64,000 bases of DNA from the NCBI RefSeq assembly GCF_014203705.1, contig NZ_JACHJR010000001.1, positions 2,170,001 to 2,234,000 of the forward strand. The letters run 5' to 3'. Each line of letters opens with the position of its first letter. Position 1 is the stretch's first letter. The notes under the pieces are model-generated. The model saw nothing but the letters and a program-made list of their open reading frames with translations, had not been told where the DNA came from and ran no database searches. Position numbers and translations under genes: made by a program. Origin of the DNA: Kitasatospora gansuensis (GTDB taxonomy: Bacteria; Actinomycetota; Actinomycetes; Streptomycetales; Streptomycetaceae). This document shows positions 16,111 through 25,420 of this stretch, piece by piece.

Positions 16111-17133
16111 ATGGCAGGCACGGGGTACGGAAGACGGCGGGCGGCACTGGCGATGGCGGGGGCGGCCACCACGGCGGCGGTCCTGCTGAGCGGGTGCGGC
16201 GCGAGCGGGGGCGACGGCAAGGCCGGCTCGGCGGACATGGCCGCGCCGCAGGCACAGACCCAGAAGGTGGCCGAGGGCGCGGCCCCGGCCGCCGCGGGGG
16301 ACGCCAAGCCGGGCGCGGGCGGGGCCTCCGTCGCGCCCGAGGGGAGCACGGCGGCGACGGCCCCCCGGCTGATCGCGTACACGGCCCAGCTCACGCTGCG
16401 CAGCAAGGAGATGGCCAGGACGCTGGAGCAGGCCCGCACGCTGGCCACGACGGCCGGCGGCTACGTCGCGGGCGAGCAGCTCGGCGGGGGCAAGGGCGGG
16501 AGCGGCACGGCGGGGGACGGCGTCCCGACCGACGCGCGGCTGACGCTCAAGGTGCCGTCGGCGGCGTACCAGCAGAGTCTGGACCGGCTGGCCGGGCTGG
16601 GCGAGGTGCTGTCACGAAGCAGCCAGGCGGACGACCTGACCCAGCAGGTGGCCGACGTGGAGAGCCGGCTGAAGACCCAGCAGGCCAGCGTGGACCGGGT
16701 CAGGAAACTGATGGCGGAAGCCAAGACGCTGGCCGAGGTGGTCTCGCTGGAGAGCGAACTGAGCCGCCGTGAGGCCGAGTTGGAGTCGCTGCAGCAGCGT
16801 CAGCAGGGGCTTGCGGCGCGTACCTCGCTGTCCACCATCACGCTCCAGGTGTACGCCGAGTCCGGCCCGGCGCCGACGACCGGGAAGAAGGAGGAGCAGG
16901 GCTTCTGGGGCTCGGTCGGCGGCGCGCTGGGCGGCGGCTGGAACGTGCTGGTGGCGATCGTCCGCGGCCTGCTGATCGCGATCGCGGCGTGCGCGCCGTT
17001 CCTGCTGGTGCTGGCGCCGGTCGGCGGGCTGCTCTGGTGGCTGCGCCGCCGCGCCGGGGCCCGGCCGGCCGCGCCCGCTGTGCCGGTCACCGAGGCCGAC
17101 CCGTGGGCCACGCCGGAGGAGCCTGCGGAGTGA
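16111..17133 (+). CDS. DUF4349 membrane-anchored lipoprotein
   Basis: A 340-residue exported protein. A signal peptide ends in a lipobox (LLSGC, Cys 29), followed by an Ala/Gly-rich linker and a DUF4349 domain beginning APRLIAYTAQLTLRSKEM near residue 88, with a long predicted coiled coil (ADVESRLKTQQASVDRV to ELESLQQRQQG). A C-terminal membrane segment (IAIAACAPFLLVLAPVGGLLWWL) is followed by arginines, so the protein is tethered at both ends with most of it outside. The ATG at 16111 has GGGGAGGGA upstream. It stands between hemY and hemE but on the opposite strand; function unknown. Confidence 0.88.
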   Translation: MAGTGYGRRRAALAMAGAATTAAVLLSGCGASGGDGKAGSADMAAPQAQTQKVAEGAAPAAAGDAKPGAGGASVAPEGSTAATAPRLIAYTAQLTLRSKEMARTLEQARTLATTAGGYVAGEQLGGGKGGSGTAGDGVPTDARLTLKVPSAAYQQSLDRLAGLGEVLSRSSQADDLTQQVADVESRLKTQQASVDRVRKLMAEAKTLAEVVSLESELSRREAELESLQQRQQGLAARTSLSTITLQVYAESGPAPTTGKKEEQGFWGSVGGALGGGWNVLVAIVRGLLIAIAACAPFLLVLAPVGGLLWWLRRRAGARPAAPAVPVTEADPWATPEEPAE

Positions 17134-17138
17134 GCGAA

Positions 17139-17181
17139 GCCCGGCCGACGATCCGTCAGGGCGACGGGCCGTCGGCCGGGC
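17139..17181. terminator. Bidirectional terminator before hemE
   Basis: A 12-bp perfect stem (GCCCGGCCGACG / CGTCGGCCGGGC) separated by 19 bases lies between the convergent DUF4349 and hemE genes. Confidence 0.7.
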
Positions 17182-17188
17182 CGGTGGT

Positions 17189-18277
17189 TCAGCGCGCGCT
17201 GGCCTCGTGGACGAACGCGACCAGGCGGCTGAGCGCGTCCGGGTCCATGCTCGGCATCACGCCGTGGCCGAGGTTGAAGATGTGGCCGGTGTCGCCCACG
17301 GCCGCGGCGGCGTCCAGCACCTCGCGGGCCTTGGCCTCCACCACCTCGGTGGGGGCGAACAGCACCGCCGGGTCGAGGTTGCCCTGCAGCGCCTTGCCGG
17401 GGCCGACCCGCTCGGCGGCCACGTCCAGCGGCACCCGCCAGTCGACGCCGACCACGTCGGCACCGGCCTCGCCGAGCAGGCCGAGCAGCTCGCCGGTGCC
17501 GACCCCGAAGTGGATCCGCGGCACGCCGTACCCGGCGACCGCGTCGAACACCTTGGTGCTGGCGGGCATCACCGAGCGGCGGTAGTCCGCAGGGGCGAGC
17601 GCGCCGACCCAGGAGTCGAACAGCTGGACCGCAGAGGCGCCCGCCTCGATCTGGATCTTCAGGAACATCGAGGTGATGTCGGCGAGCCGGTCGACCAGCG
17701 CGGCCCACAGCTCGGGGGCGCCGTACATCATCGCCTTGGTCTTCTCGTGGCTCTTCGACGGGCCGCCCTCGACCAGGTAGCTGGCCAGCGTGAACGGGGC
17801 ACCGGCGAAGCCGATCAGCGGGGTCGAGCCGAGCTCGTCCACCAGCAGGCCGACCGCCTCGGTGATGTACGGCATGTCGGCCGGCTCCAGCGGGCGCAGC
17901 CGCTCCAGGTCCGCGAAGCTGCGGATCGGGTCGGCGATCACCGGGCCGACGCCGGGCTTGATGTCGACGTCGATGCCGACCGCCTTGAGCGGCACCACGA
18001 TGTCGCTGAAGAAGATCGCCGCGTCCACCTTGTGCCGGCGGACCGGCTGCAGGGTGATCTCCTTGACCAGCTCGGGCCGCATGCAGGAGTCGAGCATCGG
18101 AATGCCCTCGCGCACCTTGAGGTACTCGGGGAGGGAGCGGCCGGCCTGGCGCATGAACCAGACCGGGGTGTGCGGCACCGGCTCCCGGCGGGCGGCGCGC
18201 AGGAACGCGGAGTCGTACGCGGCGCCACGGCGCGCGGCGGGCTGCTGACCGGACTGGGCTGCGGTTGTCTCACTCAC
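17189..18277 (-). CDS. hemE: Uroporphyrinogen decarboxylase
   Basis: A 362-residue enzyme that removes four carboxyls from uroporphyrinogen III to give coproporphyrinogen III. The N-terminal substrate signature [15 protein letters not shown], the [15 protein letters not shown] block, the [17 protein letters not shown] signature and the C-terminal [14 protein letters not shown] are all present. GTG at 18277 ([10 protein letters not shown]) is preferred over a TTG two codons upstream. It is part of the heme group with hemY and hemQ but separated from them by two genes. Confidence 0.95.
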   Translation of the reverse strand: MSETTAAQSGQQPAARRGAAYDSAFLRAARREPVPHTPVWFMRQAGRSLPEYLKVREGIPMLDSCMRPELVKEITLQPVRRHKVDAAIFFSDIVVPLKAVGIDVDIKPGVGPVIADPIRSFADLERLRPLEPADMPYITEAVGLLVDELGSTPLIGFAGAPFTLASYLVEGGPSKSHEKTKAMMYGAPELWAALVDRLADITSMFLKIQIEAGASAVQLFDSWVGALAPADYRRSVMPASTKVFDAVAGYGVPRIHFGVGTGELLGLLGEAGADVVGVDWRVPLDVAAERVGPGKALQGNLDPAVLFAPTEVVEAKAREVLDAAAAVGDTGHIFNLGHGVMPSMDPDALSRLVAFVHEASAR

Positions 18278-18428
18278 GCCCAAATCTTCGCACGCGCCCC
18301 CGGCCCGGCCGTCACCAGCCGGTCGTGGGTTCCTCCAGGACCAACCTCAGGGCACGATCGGACAACCGTCACGCCACACCGGCGGAAATTACTCGGAATG
18401 CGGGCCCGGCCGACCTAGGCTCTCGGTC

Positions 18429-19079
18429 ATGGCAGCGGTCGGCGGGCACCCCGCACAAGGTGGCGGAACAGGTAAGGAGTCGGCGCCGATCGAGTTCCGC
18501 GATGCGGTCGAGGCGCTGGCGGGGGCGAGACTGCGCCCCGAGATCGAGCTCTCCCCTGCTCCGGCACCCCGGCGGATGGCTCCGTTCGCGTACGCGCTCA
18601 CCGCGACGGTCGAGGTGGACGGCGAGGAGCTGGCCGACGGCCGGCTGGTGCTGCTCTACGACCCGGCCGGGCAGGACGCCTGGAACGGCGAGTTCCGGCT
18701 GGTCTCGATGACCCGGGCCGAGCTGGAGCCGGAGATGGCGGGCGACCCGATGCTCTCGGACGTCGGCTGGGCCTGGCTGACCGACGCACTGGACGCGCAC
18801 GGCGCCGGGTACGTCGAACCGAGCGGCACCGTGACCCGGTGCGCCTCCCAGTACTTCGGCGGCCTCGGCGAGCGCGAGCCGTCCACCGAGATCGAGATCC
18901 GGGCCTCCTGGACCCCGGCCGACGGCCGGTTCGACCGGCACCTGTCCGCCTGGGCCGACCTGCTCTGCGTCTGCGCCGGACTGCCGCCGACCACACCGGC
19001 GCCGCTCTCGCTGCCCGACGCGCCGTCACTCGGCGGAGTGGTCCCGATGCCCGCGCGGCGCCGTCCGCGCTCCCACTGA
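18429..19079 (+). CDS. DUF3000 domain protein
   Basis: A 216-residue actinobacterial protein of the DUF3000 family. It shows the family blocks IEFRDAVEALAGARLRPEI, LADGRLVLLYDPAGQDAWNG and WAWLTDALDAHGAGYVEPSGTV, and a late WADLLCVCAGLPP segment. No catalytic motif, membrane segment or signal peptide is seen, so it is probably cytosolic. It is divergent from hemE with 151 bp between the starts. Function unknown. Confidence 0.88.
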   Translation: MAAVGGHPAQGGGTGKESAPIEFRDAVEALAGARLRPEIELSPAPAPRRMAPFAYALTATVEVDGEELADGRLVLLYDPAGQDAWNGEFRLVSMTRAELEPEMAGDPMLSDVGWAWLTDALDAHGAGYVEPSGTVTRCASQYFGGLGEREPSTEIEIRASWTPADGRFDRHLSAWADLLCVCAGLPPTTPAPLSLPDAPSLGGVVPMPARRRPRSH

Positions 19080-19412
19080 CACCTCGCGCTCTCCCCTGCA
19101 GGGGTGTTTCGGGCCGTGGAGCGGCCGAACACCACCCCCAAGGCTGACAGGGCGTGACTTGTGCTGCGCGCACTGTCAATTGACTGCCCGAAGCCGGTCG
19201 TCCGGGTACCGAACATGACCGATTTCGTTCGATTTCCGGGCATGTCGTATCAGTCACCTGCGCGATTTGTCCGTATTGTTACTCACCAGATCGTGATCTT
19301 TCGCTAAAGCCGGGCACTGATGATGCCGAAGGTGTCTGTGACCCTTTCCAAACGCGGAACACTCCGACCGCCCCCATCGGGGTTCCGTCCGCCACTCCCC
19401 CCAGGAGGCACG
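19080..19412 (+). other. Intergenic region upstream of the LuxR-type regulator
   Basis: No gene is seen in these 333 bp. An imperfect inverted repeat near 19100-19142 (GGGGTGTTTCGGGCC against GGCCGAACACCACCCC) may end DUF3000 transcription. The stretch 19180-19310 is noticeably richer in A and T than its surroundings and includes TTGACT near 19181, so it probably holds the regulator's promoter; I cannot place the start point. Confidence 0.4.
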
Positions 19413-20129
19413 GTGTCGGTCCTTCTCGAACACCCCGCTAGCGTGGTCGCCTACCGTCCGACGAAGCCCACCGCCATGGTGGTCATCGCTGATCCCCGCG
19501 TCCGAAACACCGTCACCCGGCACCTCTGGGCGCTCGGTGTCCGGGACGTCATCGAGGTCTCCTCCATCGCCGAGGCCCGCCCCCGGGTCTCGACCCCGCG
19601 TGACATCTGCGTCGCCGACGTCCACCTCCCGGACGGCTCCGGCCTGACCATCCTGGCCGAGACCCGGGCCGCGGGCTGGCCCAACGGCCTGGCCCTGTCG
19701 GCCGCCGACGACATCGGCGCGGTGCGCAGCGCGCTCGCCGGTGGCGTCAAGGGCTACGTGGTCACCGGTACCCGGACCAACGTGGCCATGCCCGGCCGCC
19801 CCGGTCTGCCGATCGGCGCCGGCGGCCTGGCCGGCCGGATGCGGCGGCCCGGCATGCCGGGGATGCCCGGTGCGGCCGGAGCTCCGGGCGCGCCCGGTGC
19901 CCCCGGGGCGCCGGGAGTCCAGCCCACCACCTACCGGGAGCTCTCCGGCCGCGAGGTCGAGGTGCTCCGGCTGGTCGCCGAGGGCCAGTCCAACAAGGCG
20001 ATCGGCGTGGCCATGGGCCTCTCCGCACTCACCGTGAAGAGCCACCTGGCCCGGATCGCCCGCAAGCTGGGCACCGGTGACCGGGCGGGCATGGTGGCGG
20101 TGGCGCTGCGCACCGGCATCATCCACTGA
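19413..20129 (+). CDS. LuxR-type response regulator with collagen-like linker
   Basis: A 238-residue regulator starting at GTG after AGGAGG. Residues 20-120 form a receiver-like domain (VVIADPRVRNTVTRHL, CVADVHLPDGSGL with the possible phospho-acceptor D69, and GGVKGYVV with K113). Only one aspartate of the usual N-terminal acidic pair is present, so phosphorylation is uncertain. Residues 126-169 form a Pro/Gly/Met linker whose end (about 147-169) has Gly in every third position with P and A, like collagen. Residues 173-238 are a LuxR helix-turn-helix (ELSGREVEVLRLVAEG, NKAIGVAMGLSALTVKSHL). No histidine kinase is adjacent. Confidence 0.88.
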   Translation: MSVLLEHPASVVAYRPTKPTAMVVIADPRVRNTVTRHLWALGVRDVIEVSSIAEARPRVSTPRDICVADVHLPDGSGLTILAETRAAGWPNGLALSAADDIGAVRSALAGGVKGYVVTGTRTNVAMPGRPGLPIGAGGLAGRMRRPGMPGMPGAAGAPGAPGAPGAPGVQPTTYRELSGREVEVLRLVAEGQSNKAIGVAMGLSALTVKSHLARIARKLGTGDRAGMVAVALRTGIIH

Positions 20130-20201
20130 GCCCTGGCCCCTGAGCCCTGGTCAGCCGACACTCCGTCAGCCGGTCCCCGGCCCGGAAGCATCGCAGGTGG
20201 T

Positions 20202-20228
20202 GGCCCGGAGGAACGTTTCCTCCGGGCC
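20202..20228 (+). terminator. Terminator after the LuxR-type regulator
   Basis: A 12-bp perfect stem (GGCCCGGAGGAA / TTCCTCCGGGCC) with a 3-base loop is followed by a CTTTTT run ending at 20239. This is the clearest T-tract terminator in the window. Confidence 0.85.
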
Positions 20229-20250
20229 CCTGCCTTTTTGCAGGTCCTCG

Positions 20251-20404
20251 AGCATCTACGGTCCAGGGGCTCGGGGCTCTGCTGATGTGCGGCTCCGCCG
20301 CGTGGGCGAGGATGTCTGGCGTTCGAGTCACCACGAAAGTGCCTGGCCAGCTACGCACGGATCACCTTGTACGAGGTCGGCGTCGCAGTTCCCCGAGCCC
20401 CTGG
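20251..20404. repeat. Dispersed repeat copy R3 (inverted pair)
   Basis: It opens with CATCTACGGTCCAGGGGCTC as in R1, continues through a variable middle, and ends with a complete reverse-orientation core (20334-20404: CGAAAGTGCCTGGCCAGC, GGATCACCTT, GAGGTCGGCGTCGCAGTT, CCCCGAGCCCCTGG). It lies about 120 bp past the regulator stop, directly downstream of the terminator. No gene is seen in 20130-20486 apart from these elements. Confidence 0.8.
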
Positions 20405-20474
20405 CGTGTGCCCTGGCATATGTCGGGAAGGTAGCTGACCAGTCCGAGGACCTTCCGGTGTGCGGGTGCCGTCG

Positions 20475-20480
20475 TACCCT
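20475..20480 (+). promoter_or_regulatory. Possible -10 box for a leaderless transcript
   Basis: TACCCT ends 6 bp before the GTG at 20487, a spacing typical of leaderless actinobacterial transcripts. No ribosome-binding site is visible before that GTG, which supports the idea. A short inverted repeat (GGAAGGT ... ACCTTCC) lies just upstream. Confidence 0.35.
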
Positions 20481-20486
20481 TGGTGG

Positions 20487-21737
20487 GTGACCGACGCCGT
20501 AGCCATCCCAGAAGAGACAGCCCCGGTTCCGCTCCTCGAACCGAGGGAGGGGCTCCCGCCCGTCGTGGTGGACGAGACCGCGCTCGCCGCGACCATCGCC
20601 GCCTTCGCGGCGGGTACCGGCCCGGTTGCTGTCGACGCCGAGCGGGCCTCCGGCTACCGCTACGGCCAGCGTGCCTATCTCATCCAGCTCCGCCGGGCCG
20701 GTGCGGGCACCGCGCTGATCGACCCGATCGCCTGCCCCGACCTCTCCGAGCTCGGCGAGGCACTGGCCGACGCCGAGTGGGTGGTGCACGCCGCGTCCCA
20801 GGACCTCCCGTGCCTGGCCGAGGTCGGCATGAAGCCCCGGGAGCTGTTCGACACCGAGCTGGCCGGACGAATCGCGGGCTTCCCCCGGGTCGGCCTGGGC
20901 CCGATGACCGAGAACGTGCTCGGCCTGTCGCTGGCCAAGGAGCACTCGGCGGTGGACTGGTCCACCCGCCCGCTGCCCGAGCCGTGGCTGCGCTACGCCG
21001 CCCTGGACGTCGAGGTGCTGGTCGAGCTGCGCGACGCACTCGAACAGGAGCTGGACGCCCAGGGCAAGCTCGGCTGGGCGAAGGAGGAGTTCGCGTCGAT
21101 CGTCGCGGCCCCCAAGCCCGCTCCCAGGACCGACCCGTGGCGCCGCACCTCCCAGCTGCACAAGGTCCGCCGCCGTCGGCAGCTGGTCGCGGTCCGCGAG
21201 CTCTGGCTCGCCCGCGACCGGATCGCCCGCGAGCGGGACGTCTCGCCCGGGCGGGTGCTCTCCGACGTGGCGATCGTGAACGCCGCGCTGGCGATGCCGC
21301 TGAACGTCCCGGCGCTGCAGGCCGTCCAGGGCTTCGGCCCGCGGGTGAACCGTCGTCAGCTGGACCAGTGGATGGCCGCGTTGCAGCGGGCCCGGGAGAT
21401 CCCGGAGGCCGAGCTGCCGCCGTCCACCGCGCCGCACGAGGGTCCGCCGCCGCCGCGCGCCTGGGCCGAGAAGGACCCGCTGGCGGCGGCCCGGCTCTCC
21501 GGGGCCCGGGCGGCGGTCTCCGAGCTCGCCGAGACGCACAGCCTGCCGGCCGAGAACCTGATCACCCCCGACCTGGTCCGCCGGGTCTCCTGGGAGCCGC
21601 CGGTCGCGCCTGACGCAGCGTCGGTCGGCGCGGCCCTGCGGGGGCTGGGCGCCCGCCAGTGGCAGGTCGACCTGGTCGCGCCGGTGATCGCGGAGGCGTT
21701 CGTGAACGCGCGGGTTCCGGTGGCTCCGCAGGAGTAG
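20487..21737 (+). CDS. Ribonuclease D-like 3'-5' exonuclease with HRDC domain
   Basis: A 416-residue protein. The DEDD exonuclease domain occupies about residues 30-195: VAVDAERASGYRYG carries the first D-x-E, WVVHAASQDLPCL the second Asp, and LRYAALDVEVLVELRDAL the last DEDDy-type motif. An HRDC helical domain follows (about 215-295, RRRRQLVAVRELWLARDRIA to VQGFGPRVNRRQLDQW). A C-terminal helical extension of about 80 residues is common in actinobacterial members. It should trim structured RNAs. The GTG at 20487 is chosen because the upstream sequence looks like promoter. Confidence 0.9.
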   Translation: MTDAVAIPEETAPVPLLEPREGLPPVVVDETALAATIAAFAAGTGPVAVDAERASGYRYGQRAYLIQLRRAGAGTALIDPIACPDLSELGEALADAEWVVHAASQDLPCLAEVGMKPRELFDTELAGRIAGFPRVGLGPMTENVLGLSLAKEHSAVDWSTRPLPEPWLRYAALDVEVLVELRDALEQELDAQGKLGWAKEEFASIVAAPKPAPRTDPWRRTSQLHKVRRRRQLVAVRELWLARDRIARERDVSPGRVLSDVAIVNAALAMPLNVPALQAVQGFGPRVNRRQLDQWMAALQRAREIPEAELPPSTAPHEGPPPPRAWAEKDPLAAARLSGARAAVSELAETHSLPAENLITPDLVRRVSWEPPVAPDAASVGAALRGLGARQWQVDLVAPVIAEAFVNARVPVAPQE

Positions 21738-21750
21738 CCGCGAGCGTTAC

Positions 21751-21806
21751 GAAAGGGCAGCACGTGCAACTGGGTCGTCGAGCCCGGGTGCAGGTGCTGC
21801 CCTTCC
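21751..21806 (+). terminator. Long imperfect hairpin after the RNase D gene
   Basis: GGGCAGCACGTGCA and TGCAGGTGCTGCCC form a stem with one mismatch, extended by GAAA / TTCC. A GC-rich loop of about 20 bases lies between. It begins 13 bp after the stop. A GCGCAGTTCCCCGCGCCCCT sequence follows at 21813, similar to the end of the dispersed repeat core. Confidence 0.65.
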
Positions 21807-21996
21807 GTATTCGCGCAGTTCCCCGCGCCCCTGTTGGGATGCCCGATCCCGCAGAAGAAGTGGTGACGGGAGACACATGGGGTGGCGGCTATGGGCAAGG
21901 TAGTTACCGGCGGGTAGCATGGCGGGTGAAGCAGAGCCGCTCCGTCATGGGACGTGGTCTGCCACCCAACGTCATGTCCCCTGGGAGGAGAGCCCC

Positions 21997-23229
21997 GTGC
22001 CTCGTACCTCGAGGGATGTCGTCTTCGTTGACGGCGTCCGCACCCCGTTCGGCAAGGCCGGCCCGAAGGGCATCTACCACGAGACCCGCGCCGACGACCT
22101 GGTCGTCAAGTGCATCCGTGAGCTGGTGCGCCGCAACCCGAGCCTGCCGACCGACCGGATCGACGAGGTCGCCATCGCGGCCACGACCCAGATCGGCGAC
22201 CAGGGCCTGACCATCGGCCGGACCGCCGCGCTGCTGGCCGGTCTGCCGAAGTCGGTCCCCGGCTACTCCATCGACCGGATGTGCGCCGGTGCGCTGACCG
22301 CCGTCACCGCGACCGCGGGCGGCATCGCCTTCGGCGCGTACGACATCGTGGTCGCCGGTGGCGTCGAGCACATGGGCCGGCACCCGATGGGCGAGGGCGT
22401 GGACCCGAACCCGCGCTTCGTCTCGGAGAAGCTGGTCGACGAGTCCGCCCTGTTCATGGGGATGACCGCGGAGAACCTGCACGACCGGTTCCCGCACATC
22501 ACCAAGGAGCGTTGCGACGCGTACGCGGTCCGCTCGCAGGAGAAGGCCGCCAAGGCGTACGCCAACGGCGACATCCAGCCGGACCTGGTGCCGATCACGA
22601 TCCGCAACACCAACCCCGAGGCCGGCGAGACCGGCTGGGGTCTGGCGACCACGGACGAGCCGATGCGCCCGGGCACCTCGATGGAGTCGCTGGCCGGTCT
22701 GAAGACCCCGTTCCGCCCGCACGGCAACATCACCGCGGGCAACTCGGCCGGTCTGAACGACGGTGCGACCGCCTCGCTGCTCGCGGCCGAGGACGTCGCC
22801 GAGGAGCTCGGTCTCCCGGTCAAGATGCGTCTGGTCTCGTACGCCTTCGCGGGTGTCGAGCCCGAGGTCATGGGCATCGGCCCGGTGCCGGCGACCGAGA
22901 AGGCGCTGGCCAAGGCCGGTCTGACGATCGATGACATCCAGGCCTTCGAGGTCAACGAGGCGTTCGCGGTCCAGGTGCTCGCGTTCCTCGACCACTACGG
23001 CATCGCCGACGACGACCCGCGGGTCAACCCGTACGGTGGCGCGATCGCGTTCGGCCACCCGCTGGCCTCCTCGGGCGTGCGCCTGATGAACCAGCTGGCG
23101 CGCAGCTTCGAGCAGCGCACCGACGTCCGCTACGGCCTGACCACCATGTGTGTCGGCTTCGGCATGGGCGCCACCGTCATCTGGGAAAATCCTCACTTTC
23201 AGGGCCAGCACTTCGAGGGTGGTAAGTGA
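21997..23229 (+). CDS. Acetyl-CoA acyltransferase (thiolase), beta-oxidation type
   Basis: A 410-residue thiolase. The acyl-accepting cysteine is C96 in SIDRMCAGAL; the C-terminal catalytic pair is seen as FGHPLASSGVRL (His) and TTMCVGFGMGA (Cys). It cleaves 3-ketoacyl-CoA with CoA in the last step of beta-oxidation. GTG at 21997 follows GGGAGGAG and gives the expected N terminus (VPRTSRDVVFVDGVRTPFGK). It is followed within 2 bp by the FadB-type gene, so both form the two subunits of a fatty-acid oxidation complex. Confidence 0.95.
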   Translation: MPRTSRDVVFVDGVRTPFGKAGPKGIYHETRADDLVVKCIRELVRRNPSLPTDRIDEVAIAATTQIGDQGLTIGRTAALLAGLPKSVPGYSIDRMCAGALTAVTATAGGIAFGAYDIVVAGGVEHMGRHPMGEGVDPNPRFVSEKLVDESALFMGMTAENLHDRFPHITKERCDAYAVRSQEKAAKAYANGDIQPDLVPITIRNTNPEAGETGWGLATTDEPMRPGTSMESLAGLKTPFRPHGNITAGNSAGLNDGATASLLAAEDVAEELGLPVKMRLVSYAFAGVEPEVMGIGPVPATEKALAKAGLTIDDIQAFEVNEAFAVQVLAFLDHYGIADDDPRVNPYGGAIAFGHPLASSGVRLMNQLARSFEQRTDVRYGLTTMCVGFGMGATVIWENPHFQGQHFEGGK

Positions 23230-23231
23230 CC

Positions 23232-25358
23232 ATGAGCACCACTGAGCTGCTGAAGCGCGCCGCCGAGCTGTTCCCCGGCGAGGTCGTCACCACCGCGCAC
23301 GTGCGTCACCTGGACCTGCCGCTCGGCGCGGGCCGGCTGGCGCTGATCACCCTGGACAACGGCTTCGACCACACCAAGCCGACCACCTTCGGCCCGGGTT
23401 CGCTGGCCAAGCTGTCCGAGGCGCTGGACCAGGTCGAGGCCGAGGCCGCCGCCGGTGACATCGTCGCCGTGGCGATCACCGGCAAGCCGTTCATCTTCGC
23501 GGTCGGCGCCGACCTCAAGGGTGTCGAGGTGCTCAAGGAGCACAGCGACGCGCTGGCCATCGGCAAGGGCGGCCACGACGTCTTCAAGCGGATCGCCGCG
23601 CTGCCCGTCCCGAGCTTCGCGTTCTACAACGGCGCGGCGATGGGCGGCGGCGTCGAGGTCGGCCTGCACGCGAGCTACCGCACCGTCAGCTCCGGCGTCC
23701 CGGCGTTCTCGCTGCCCGAGGTCTTCCTCGGCCTGGTCCCCGGCTGGGGCGGCTGCACCATCCTGCCGAACCTGATCGGCCCCTCGAAGGCGATCAAGGT
23801 CATCATCGAGAACTCGATGAGCCAGAACAAGCAGCTCAAGGGCCAGGACGTCTTCGAGCTCGGCATCGCGGACGCGATCTTCGAGCCGGCCGACTTCCTG
23901 GAGCAGTCGATCCTGTGGGCCGCCAAGGTGCTCACCGGCGCGACCGTGGTCGAGCGCGAGGAGATCGACCGGGGCAAGGCCTGGGACGACGCCGTCGCCT
24001 GGGGCCGCCTGGTCGCCGACGCCAAGGTGCACGGGGCCGCTCCGGCCGCGTACAAGGCGCTCGACATCATCGCGCAGGTCAAGGACCAGGACTTCCAGGC
24101 GGGCTTCGACGCCGAGGACGTGGCGCTGGCCGACCTGATCATGACCGGCGAGCTGCGCGCGGGCCTGTACGCCTTCAACCTGGTGCAGCGTCGGGCCAAG
24201 CGTCCGTTCGGTGCGCCGGACAAGGCGCTGGCCCGTCCGGTCACCAAGGTCGGCGTCGTGGGTGCCGGTCTGATGGCCTCTCAGCTGGCGCTGCTGTTCG
24301 CCCGCCGCCTCCAGGTGCCGGTGGTCCTCACCGACATCGACCAGGAGCGCGTCGACAAGGGTGTCGGCTACGTGCACGCCGAGATCGACAAGCTGCTGGC
24401 CAAGGGCCGGGTCAACCCGGACAACGCCAACCGCCTCAAGGGCCTGGTCACCGGTTCGCTGGACAAGGCCGCGGCCTTCGGCGACGCCGACTTCGTGATC
24501 GAGGCGGTGTTCGAGGAGATGGGCGTCAAGCAGACCGTCTTCGCGGACCTGGAGGCCGTGGTCTCGCCGACCTGCGTGCTGGCGACCAACACCTCCTCCC
24601 TCTCGGTCTCCGAGATGGCCTCGAAGCTCAAGCACCCCGAGCGGGTCGTCGGCTTCCACTTCTTCAACCCGGTCGCCATCCTGCCGCTGCTGGAGATCGT
24701 CCGCGGCGAGCAGACCGACGACGCCTCGCTGGCCACCGCCTTCGGTGTGGCGAAGAAGCTCAAGAAGACCGCCGTGCTGGTCAAGGACGCCCCGGCGTTC
24801 GTGGTCAACCGGATCCTGACCCGCTTCATGGGCGAGATCCAGGCGATCATCGACGAGGGCACTCCGATCGAGACGGTCGAGAAGGGCGTGCTCCCGCTCG
24901 GCCTGCCGATGTCCCCGATCGTCCTGCTCGAGCTGGTCGGCCCGGCCATCGCGCAGCACGTCTCGGAGACCCTGAACCGGGCCTTCCCAGAGCGCTTCGG
25001 CGTCTCCGAGAACCTCGGCAAGGTGGTCAAGGCCGGCAAGCGCGGCTTCTACATCTGGGTGGACGGCCAGCAGGTCCTCGACCCCGAGGTGCTGGCGCTG
25101 CTGACCTTCGGCGACACCGTGCTGACCGAGCAGCAGGTCCTGGACCGCTCGCTCGACGCGGTGGCCCAGGAGATCGGCCTGATGCTGGACGAGGGCGTCG
25201 TGGGCGAGGCCCAGGACATCGACCTCTGCATGATCACCGGCGCCGGCTGGCCCTTCCACCTGGGCGGGATCACCCCGTACCTGGACCGGGCGGGCGTCTC
25301 GGAGCGGGTGAACGGCAAGAAGTTCCTGGCCCCGGGTCTGGCCTCCGTCCCGGAGTGA
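23232..25358 (+). CDS. fadB: FadB-type enoyl-CoA hydratase/3-hydroxyacyl-CoA dehydrogenase
   Basis: A 708-residue fusion. The N-terminal crotonase domain (about 1-200) has AVGADLKGVEVL and the oxyanion-hole segment FYNGAAMGGGVEVGLHA. The dehydrogenase part starts near residue 335 with the NAD loop VGVVGAGLMASQLALLFA and contains VGFHFFNPVAILPLLEIVRG and NRILTRFMGE. It hydrates enoyl-CoA and oxidises the hydroxy product, feeding the upstream thiolase. ATG at 23232 lies 2 bp after the thiolase stop; a GTG at 23226 overlapping that stop is an alternative. Confidence 0.94.
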   Translation: MSTTELLKRAAELFPGEVVTTAHVRHLDLPLGAGRLALITLDNGFDHTKPTTFGPGSLAKLSEALDQVEAEAAAGDIVAVAITGKPFIFAVGADLKGVEVLKEHSDALAIGKGGHDVFKRIAALPVPSFAFYNGAAMGGGVEVGLHASYRTVSSGVPAFSLPEVFLGLVPGWGGCTILPNLIGPSKAIKVIIENSMSQNKQLKGQDVFELGIADAIFEPADFLEQSILWAAKVLTGATVVEREEIDRGKAWDDAVAWGRLVADAKVHGAAPAAYKALDIIAQVKDQDFQAGFDAEDVALADLIMTGELRAGLYAFNLVQRRAKRPFGAPDKALARPVTKVGVVGAGLMASQLALLFARRLQVPVVLTDIDQERVDKGVGYVHAEIDKLLAKGRVNPDNANRLKGLVTGSLDKAAAFGDADFVIEAVFEEMGVKQTVFADLEAVVSPTCVLATNTSSLSVSEMASKLKHPERVVGFHFFNPVAILPLLEIVRGEQTDDASLATAFGVAKKLKKTAVLVKDAPAFVVNRILTRFMGEIQAIIDEGTPIETVEKGVLPLGLPMSPIVLLELVGPAIAQHVSETLNRAFPERFGVSENLGKVVKAGKRGFYIWVDGQQVLDPEVLALLTFGDTVLTEQQVLDRSLDAVAQEIGLMLDEGVVGEAQDIDLCMITGAGWPFHLGGITPYLDRAGVSERVNGKKFLAPGLASVPE

Positions 25359-25374
25359 GCCTGATCTGACACAC

Positions 25375-25414
25375 CGTCGGGCGGTACCCCTGGAGACAGG
25401 GGTACCGCCCGACG
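25375..25414. terminator. Strong bidirectional terminator
   Basis: An 18-bp perfect stem (arms 25375-25392 and 25397-25414, CGTCGGGCGGTACCCCTG and its complement) with a GAGA tetraloop lies between the convergent fadB and lectin-like genes. Confidence 0.9.
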
Positions 25415-25420
25415 GGCGTT

